From: JASFQI01 sp050115555
GTDB taxonomy: Bacteria; Desulfobacterota; DSM-4660; Desulfatiglandales; HGW-15
NCBI GenBank assembly: GCA_050115555.1
Contig: JASFQI010000014.1
Span: 1 to 29,576, forward strand
Reading direction: 5' to 3'
DNA length: 29,576 nt
Under the pieces are notes generated by a model. That model was given only the letters and a program-made list of their open reading frames with translations, was not told the origin of the DNA and did not search any database. Shown piece after piece: positions 24,911-29,576 of the stretch. The position numbers and the translations under genes were made by a program. Within the stretch, counting starts at the first letter, position 1; the number at the start of each line of letters is the position of its first letter.

Positions 24911-26134
24911 ATGCAAATGCAACTGGCCTGGCGCAACATCTGGCGGAACCCTCGAAGAACGCTCGTCATCCTGACGGCCGTGGTCATCGGTGTCTGGAGC
25001 ATGATCTTCCTGGGGGCCCTGATGCGGGGTGTGGCGGACCAGTTCCTCCAAAACGGGATTGCCACCCTCACCGGGCACATCCAGATCCATCACCGGGGCT
25101 TTCGGGACGACCCTGTGATTCAAAATCGCATCTCCAACCCGGAGATCCTACGCCGGACCTTGAAGAAAACCCTCCCCCCGGGTTCCCAATGGACGGAGCG
25201 CATCCGGGTCAATGCTATTGTGAACAACGCGCGTCACGCCCGCGGCGTGACCCTGGTGGGAGTGGATCCCGTTCAGGAGGCCCGGGTCTCCTTTATCGGC
25301 CATGCCGTGGTCGAGGGAACCTACCTCGAACCAAACGACCGTCAGGGTATTCTGGTGGGCCGCAGTCTGGTCGAGGACTTCGAGACCCGGCTGGATCGCA
25401 GACTTGTGCTCATGAGCCGGGACACGAACGGTGAGGTGGCCTCCCGGGCCTTTCGTATCCGGGGGCTCTTTCGAGCGGAGATGGAAGCCACGGAGAAGCA
25501 GTTCGTGTTCGTCACTGACAAGGCCGCCCGGGAAATGCTGGGGCTCGAGAACGAAATCACCGAGGTCTCCGTGCTCCTGCCGAGCCACGGGCAGGCCCTG
25601 AACGTTGCGCAGGCGATCCGGGAGGATCTCGACACGCCCTCCCTGTCGATCCAGAGCTGGCAGGACCTCCTCCCCATGGTGCGGGTGATGCTGGAGCTCT
25701 ACGACACCTTCATTTTCATATGGTTCCTGGTCGTATTCATCGCCATGGCCTTCGGCATCGTAAACACTCTGCTCATGGCCGTGTTCGAACGAATTCGGGA
25801 GTTCGGGCTCCTCAAGGCCCTGGGTCTAAAGCCAAGGGGCATTGTCCAGGTCGTGCTCGTCGAGTCCCTCCTGCTCCTGGTTCTCGGCACGACCGCAGGA
25901 AACCTGCTGGGAATTCTGAGCACTTCCGCACTCGCCGGCACGGGAATCGACCTTTCCTCCCTGGCTGCGGGTCTGGAGTACGTGGGCATGCCCCGCGTCA
26001 TCTTTCCGCAGATCCAATGGCTCGATTTTGTCCTGGCCAACGCCGTGGTGCTCGTACTGGGTCTCGTGGTGAGCCTCTACCCCGCGCTCAAGGCGGCCCG
26101 GTTCACGCCGGTGGAGGCCCTGATGCACGTCTAG
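24911..26134 (+). CDS. LolC/E-type (FtsX/MacB-like) ABC permease 2
   Basis: A 407-residue paralogue of permease 1 with the same one-plus-three TM plan. It opens MQLAWRNIWRNPRRTLVILTAVVIGV and carries the hallmark MAVFERIREFGLLKALGLKP after TM2. TMs are near residues 17-38, 263-287, 312-340 and 370-392. It has GGAGA 11 bases before the ATG and starts 41 bases after permease 1. A 166-base gap separates it from the ATPase gene. That gap holds a small inverted repeat (CCTG-CCG-CAGG around 26200) and no gene that I can support. Confidence 0.92.
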   Translation: MQMQLAWRNIWRNPRRTLVILTAVVIGVWSMIFLGALMRGVADQFLQNGIATLTGHIQIHHRGFRDDPVIQNRISNPEILRRTLKKTLPPGSQWTERIRVNAIVNNARHARGVTLVGVDPVQEARVSFIGHAVVEGTYLEPNDRQGILVGRSLVEDFETRLDRRLVLMSRDTNGEVASRAFRIRGLFRAEMEATEKQFVFVTDKAAREMLGLENEITEVSVLLPSHGQALNVAQAIREDLDTPSLSIQSWQDLLPMVRVMLELYDTFIFIWFLVVFIAMAFGIVNTLLMAVFERIREFGLLKALGLKPRGIVQVVLVESLLLLVLGTTAGNLLGILSTSALAGTGIDLSSLAAGLEYVGMPRVIFPQIQWLDFVLANAVVLVLGLVVSLYPALKAARFTPVEALMHV

Positions 26135-26300
26135 GATCAGGTGAGAGGAAAAAGGTGAAAGGGAAAAAAGGAACGACCATTGAATCTCTCCGCAGTCCTG
26201 CCGCAGGCGGGTGAGGTATGCGCAAGCAAAGCATTTTCAAGGTGCAAGGAAAACTGCAAAAACCGGAGAGCACGATACGCGACCTCCGAAAGGGACCAAA

Positions 26301-27008
26301 ATGAACGCAGAGCCCATTGTGCGCACAACGGAAGTGGTCAAGACCTATGAACAGGGCAAGCTCCGCATCTCCGCGTTGAACGGGGTGACCCTGGACGTGC
26401 CCAAGGGGGATTTCATGGCGTTGGCCGGCCCATCGGGCTCGGGCAAGACCACCCTCCTGAACCTGATCGGAGGACTCGACCGCGCCGATTCCGGACACGT
26501 GCAGGTGGATGGAAACGCCCTGGAATCCATGAGCGAGTCCGAGCTGGCCGACCTGCGACTTCACCACGTGGGCTTTGTGTTTCAGTCCTACAACCTGATC
26601 CCTGTGCTCTCGGCCATTGAAAACGTTGAGTACGTCATGCTCCTTCAAGGGGTGCCTTCGCGGGAGCGCCGGGACCGCGCGCGCGCCATACTGGACGATG
26701 TAGGACTCGAGGGGCTATACGACCGCCGCCCCGCCGAGCTCTCCGGCGGGCAGCAGCAGCGGGTGGCCGTGGCCCGGGCCGTGGTCTCGAGTCCGAGCAT
26801 TGTGCTCGCCGACGAGCCCACCGCGAACCTGGACACCAAGACAGGCACCAGCCTCATGGAGATGATGCGCGAAATGAACGAGGCCAAAGGCGTGACCTTC
26901 ATCTTCTCCACCCACGACCGGATGGTCATGGAACACGCGCGCAGGCTGGTCCGCATTCGGGACGGGCGGGTAGCCGAGGACGAAATCCGGGAGGGGAAGG
27001 GCTCATGA
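26301..27008 (+). CDS. LolD/MacB-type ABC ATPase
   Basis: A 235-residue ATPase that should power the two preceding permeases. Walker A is GPSGSGKTT (43-51), the Q-loop is VFQSYNLIPVLSAIENVEY, the signature is LSGGQQQRVAVARA (148-161), Walker B is IVLADEPTANLDT and the H-loop histidine is H205 in STHD. VFQSYNLIPVLSA is typical of the LolD/MacB/FtsE group. ATG 26301 begins the conserved protein, with AAAGGGA just upstream. The open frame reaches back to 26211, but the added residues are not family-like. The stop overlaps the barrel gene's start (ATGA at 27005-27008). Confidence 0.94.
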   Translation: MNAEPIVRTTEVVKTYEQGKLRISALNGVTLDVPKGDFMALAGPSGSGKTTLLNLIGGLDRADSGHVQVDGNALESMSESELADLRLHHVGFVFQSYNLIPVLSAIENVEYVMLLQGVPSRERRDRARAILDDVGLEGLYDRRPAELSGGQQQRVAVARAVVSSPSIVLADEPTANLDTKTGTSLMEMMREMNEAKGVTFIFSTHDRMVMEHARRLVRIRDGRVAEDEIREGKGS

Positions 27009-28330
27009 TCCGCTTTTCCCTGCTGCTGGCCGTTCTGGTGTCTGCGATCGCCTCCCTTGCGCAGGCCGCCTCGGAATCCCCTGCCGAAGCGCCGGCAAGC
27101 TCATGGATCGGTTTCGACACCCGCTGGGGTGGGCACCTTAAGCTTCGGGGAACGGCCTCGCACATGAGCGATCACTCCCTCTACGGGCCGGTGGGTGCGG
27201 GCACCTTCGTGGACGGTGCCCTGGAAGGCCGCATCACGAACCGGACCTTCTTTCACGACGATGTGTACGGCGAAGCCCACTACGAGGTTCTGCTATCAGG
27301 AGGGGACACCCAAGAAGCGCAGGCCGATCTTGGCCAACGCTTTCCCGGTCTATCCTCCGAGCTCGGCTTTCTGACGCCGCGGACCGAAGACGACCGGCGG
27401 TTCCTGGATCTGACCCATGCCGTGCATGAACGCGACGACCACCGCATCGTCCACCGGCTCGATCGCCTCTTCCTGGCCTGGACACCCGGCCCGGTCGTGA
27501 TCCGTATCGGGCGACAGGCCGCGACCTGGGGAAACGGACTGCTCTTCAATCCTATGGACCTGGTCAACCCGTTTGCTCCTACGGACATTGAACGAGAGTA
27601 CAAGGCGGGCGACGATATGGCGGCGATCCGCTTTCCTTTGGCAAGGACCGGTGAGGCCCAGGTGATCTACGTGCCCCACCGGTCGCCGGAAACCGGGGGC
27701 GTGAACTGGGACCAGAGCTCCCTTGCCGCCAAGGTCCATCTGGCCCCGGGTCCGGTGGAGCTGGACGTCCTGGCTGCGCGCCACTATGAGGACACCGTGA
27801 TCGGATTCGGGGCCACGGGTTATGCCGGGGGCGCGGCCTGGCGCATGGACGCCACCTGGACCTTCCTGGACCGGGACGAGGAGCAAAACGGGTACCTCAA
27901 CCTTGTAGCGAACGTGGATTACTCATGGGTATGGTGGGAAAAAAACCTGTACGGCTACCTGGAGTTCTTCTACTCCGGACTGGGCGAGAGCGACCCTGCG
28001 GACGCCCTTCAAAACCCCCAGCTCCTGGACTGTCTCCAGCGGGGAGAACGTTTCACCCTGGGAAGGGCTTACCTTGCCGGACACCTCCAGGTGGAGATCC
28101 ACCCCCTGGTCAACCTCCTCCTCACCGCGATCCACCGGCTCAATGAGCCGTCAGGGCTGATCCAGCCCCGCGCCGTGTGGGATGTGAGCCGCAACGTCCA
28201 GCTCACCCTGGGCGCAACCCTCCCCTACGGGGGACCGGGCACGGAGTTCGACGGCTGGGCCATCCCCGGCACCCCGTGGCTCACCCCCGCCCCGGAGCAG
28301 GCCTTTCTCTGGGTAACCCGCTACTTTTGA
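27005..28330 (+). CDS. Predicted outer-membrane beta-barrel protein of the ABC operon
   Basis: A 441-residue protein with a signal peptide ending AQA (about residue 21). It has alternating aromatic/polar strands (YGEAHYEVLLSGG, NLYGYLEFFYSGLG, AYLAGHLQVEIHPL) and a C-terminal phenylalanine (LWVTRYF), as expected for a BAM substrate. The central block IRIGRQAATWGNGLLFNPMDLVNPFAP is the most conserved-looking piece and resembles outer-membrane families found beside LolA-like and RND/MMPL genes, such as DUF1302-like or alginate-export-like barrels. I cannot assign a family firmly. Translational coupling to the ATPase gene implies a functional link. A role as the outer-membrane acceptor or exit for the exported lipid or lipoprotein is inferred. 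Confidence 0.8.
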   Translation: MIRFSLLLAVLVSAIASLAQAASESPAEAPASSWIGFDTRWGGHLKLRGTASHMSDHSLYGPVGAGTFVDGALEGRITNRTFFHDDVYGEAHYEVLLSGGDTQEAQADLGQRFPGLSSELGFLTPRTEDDRRFLDLTHAVHERDDHRIVHRLDRLFLAWTPGPVVIRIGRQAATWGNGLLFNPMDLVNPFAPTDIEREYKAGDDMAAIRFPLARTGEAQVIYVPHRSPETGGVNWDQSSLAAKVHLAPGPVELDVLAARHYEDTVIGFGATGYAGGAAWRMDATWTFLDRDEEQNGYLNLVANVDYSWVWWEKNLYGYLEFFYSGLGESDPADALQNPQLLDCLQRGERFTLGRAYLAGHLQVEIHPLVNLLLTAIHRLNEPSGLIQPRAVWDVSRNVQLTLGATLPYGGPGTEFDGWAIPGTPWLTPAPEQAFLWVTRYF

Positions 28331-28336
28331 TGAAGC

Positions 28337-28419
28337 AAGGGGATCAGAATTGGGCACGTGGTTAAATTCATAAGTTTTATTCCAAAACTTATGAATTTAA
28401 CCACGTGCCCAGTCCCCTT
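28337..28419. repeat. Long palindromic element (REP/MITE-like), also a likely two-way terminator
   Basis: Two perfect 28-base inverted arms (28351-28378 and 28384-28411) flank a 5-base loop ATTCC. The arms begin TGGGCACGTGG and continue with an AT-rich TTAAATTCATAAG part. An outer 7-bp stem (AAGGGGA 28337-28343 with TCCCCTT 28413-28419) extends it across an internal bulge. The ends (AAGGGGATCAGA) look like repeats linked to REP-associated tyrosine transposases. No transposase is present here, so this would be a non-autonomous copy. It sits between convergent genes and could terminate both. Confidence 0.85.
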
Positions 28420-28436
28420 CCTCTCTTCGCAGCCAT

Positions 28437-29576
28437 TTACTTCGACAGGAACCAGTACTTCCCGTCGTCGTAGAGAAGCTTTTGCTGCTCTACAAAAAGA
28501 TCCAGATAATCCTTGAGAACCTCCGTGCGTCTCGGCAGGACATCCATCCCGGTGAGTGCGAATACGCGTGGGGTCTGCTCGCAGAAATCCTCAGTGAACC
28601 GTTTCTCCAACTCCCGCGGTGTAATCGATGTGGAATGGAGCTGTCCTTCGAGCCAGTTGAGGATGATGCCAGCTCTTCGCCTTTCCTGCGCTCGTTTCAT
28701 GAAGTGGGAGACACGGACCTCCCCTTCTTCCTTTCGGAACATCTCCTGCACCAGATCCACGACCCCGCGCAGGATCAGGAGACCGATGACGGCCGAGGCG
28801 ACCGGGTCCCCGTAGTAAAGCCAGGGCATGCTCCACAGATCGGCCAGGAAGGACAGTAGAATCCCGCCACAGACCAGCAAGGACGTGTACACGTGATTGC
28901 GCGAATCCACGGCCTGGCACAGGATGGGAAGGTTCGCTTTCTTTCGGCCGACCAGGTACTGGTAGGCGGAGAGGCCGAGCATCACCAGACCGCAGACGCC
29001 GGAGACGGCGAAAGCGAGGACCCCCTCGCGGATGGGGGTCGGGTGAACGATTTTTGCTGTCGTGGCCATGCCTACACCTACCACCGAGAGAAGCATGGTA
29101 CCCAGGATGAAAAGAGACGCCAGCTTCTCCTTGTCGTATTTTAGGCCGAGCCAGACCAGAAAGGAGGACAGGGTGTCCACGGTGTTGTCGATGCCGTCGG
29201 CGATCAATCCGGCGGATCGGGAAAGCACGCCGATACCGAGCTTGAGCCCGCTGAGCACGACATGGACCCATATAGAGAAAAGGGCTGCGGTCTGGGGAGA
29301 ATAGGCCCACTGCACGAAGGCCGGAATCACCATCTCCATGTGTTCCGCCATCTCTCTTCCGGCCGGAGTGAGATGGTACAACCCGTCCTTCTTCTCCAGG
29401 ATATTCCGTTCCACGGCGCGATCCAGGGTGCTCGCCAGACCCAGCTGCACCTTCCGGATGCGGCGTTCCCCACGGCTCTTCATTCGGTTCAGCGCATCCC
29501 GCATCTCCAACCGGGTCAAAGGGCGTTCAAGGAGCTCGAGAAGCACGGCTCGAAAGACATTGCTGAACGTATGCAT
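28437..29576 (-). CDS. CDF-like cation transporter fused to an N-terminal winged-helix domain (possibly partial)
   Basis: A 379-residue reading that starts with an ATG at the exact right edge, so the real start may lie beyond the window. Residues 1-85 look like a winged helix (LEMRDALNRMK, LASTLDRAVERNILEKKDGLYHLTPAGREM). Residues 95-280 hold about six membrane segments of the cation diffusion facilitator type. The TM2 metal site reads D130-x3-D134 in SAGLIADGIDNTVDTLSS. The TM5 site reads D224-x3-H228 in VDSRNHVYTSLL, and the expected aspartate after the histidine is serine (S232). The C-terminal 95 residues include a second basic, helix-rich segment rather than an obvious CDF cytoplasmic domain. 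The metal is unknown; the altered site may mean a non-zinc substrate. Confidence 0.75.
   Translation of the reverse strand: MHTFSNVFRAVLLELLERPLTRLEMRDALNRMKSRGERRIRKVQLGLASTLDRAVERNILEKKDGLYHLTPAGREMAEHMEMVIPAFVQWAYSPQTAALFSIWVHVVLSGLKLGIGVLSRSAGLIADGIDNTVDTLSSFLVWLGLKYDKEKLASLFILGTMLLSVVGVGMATTAKIVHPTPIREGVLAFAVSGVCGLVMLGLSAYQYLVGRKKANLPILCQAVDSRNHVYTSLLVCGGILLSFLADLWSMPWLYYGDPVASAVIGLLILRGVVDLVQEMFRKEEGEVRVSHFMKRAQERRRAGIILNWLEGQLHSTSITPRELEKRFTEDFCEQTPRVFALTGMDVLPRRTEVLKDYLDLFVEQQKLLYDDGKYWFLSK

Noticed and set aside
28351..28411. Palindrome considered as a CRISPR repeat or attachment site
   Set aside because: There is a single copy, no spacers, no integrase and no tRNA nearby; a mobile palindromic repeat fits better.

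Overview
The window is GC-rich, tightly packed DNA from a Gram-negative bacterium. It encodes lipoproteins, an RND pump with its fusion protein, a predicted outer-membrane barrel and a LolA-like carrier. The mixture (an FTCD-type fusion enzyme for histidine breakdown, a LivKHMGF transporter, hybrid kinases, J-domain proteins) and the general style suggest a Desulfobacterota (deltaproteobacterial) genome. That placement is an impression from protein character, not a phylogenetic result. No rRNA, tRNA, CRISPR array, integrase or transposase was recognised.

Layout. Positions 1-2272 hold a soluble PAS/histidine kinase/receiver protein, a clear intrinsic terminator and a convergent PEBP-family lipoprotein. 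Positions 2562-14929 form one histidine-utilisation locus. hutC-hutH run leftward. hutU-ftcD-methyltransferase-hutI-livKHMGF run rightward from a 126-base divergent control region, where two near-consensus sigma-70-type promoters overlap each other and a tandem HutC-like operator. The genes encode histidine -> urocanate -> imidazolonepropionate -> formiminoglutamate -> glutamate, with the one-carbon unit captured on tetrahydrofolate by the bifunctional FtcD. The co-directional Liv-type ABC transporter is a good candidate for the histidine or urocanate importer.

Positions 15053-19958 hold a leftward tetR-MFP-RND efflux operon with no outer-membrane channel gene beside it. Positions 19959-21984 hold a long leader with a strong palindrome, a small multi-pass membrane protein and a protein with a C-terminal J domain. 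Positions 22059-28330 form a rightward operon behind two GACC-N4-GGTC inverted repeats: TetR regulator, LolA-like periplasmic protein, two LolC/E-type permeases, a LolD-type ATPase and a predicted beta-barrel. Together these have every part expected of an inner-to-outer membrane lipid or lipoprotein conveyor, and this is the strongest candidate for an under-described system here. A long near-perfect palindrome of mobile-repeat type follows. The window ends in a leftward cation-diffusion-facilitator-like protein fused to a predicted winged-helix domain, cut by or starting exactly at the right edge.
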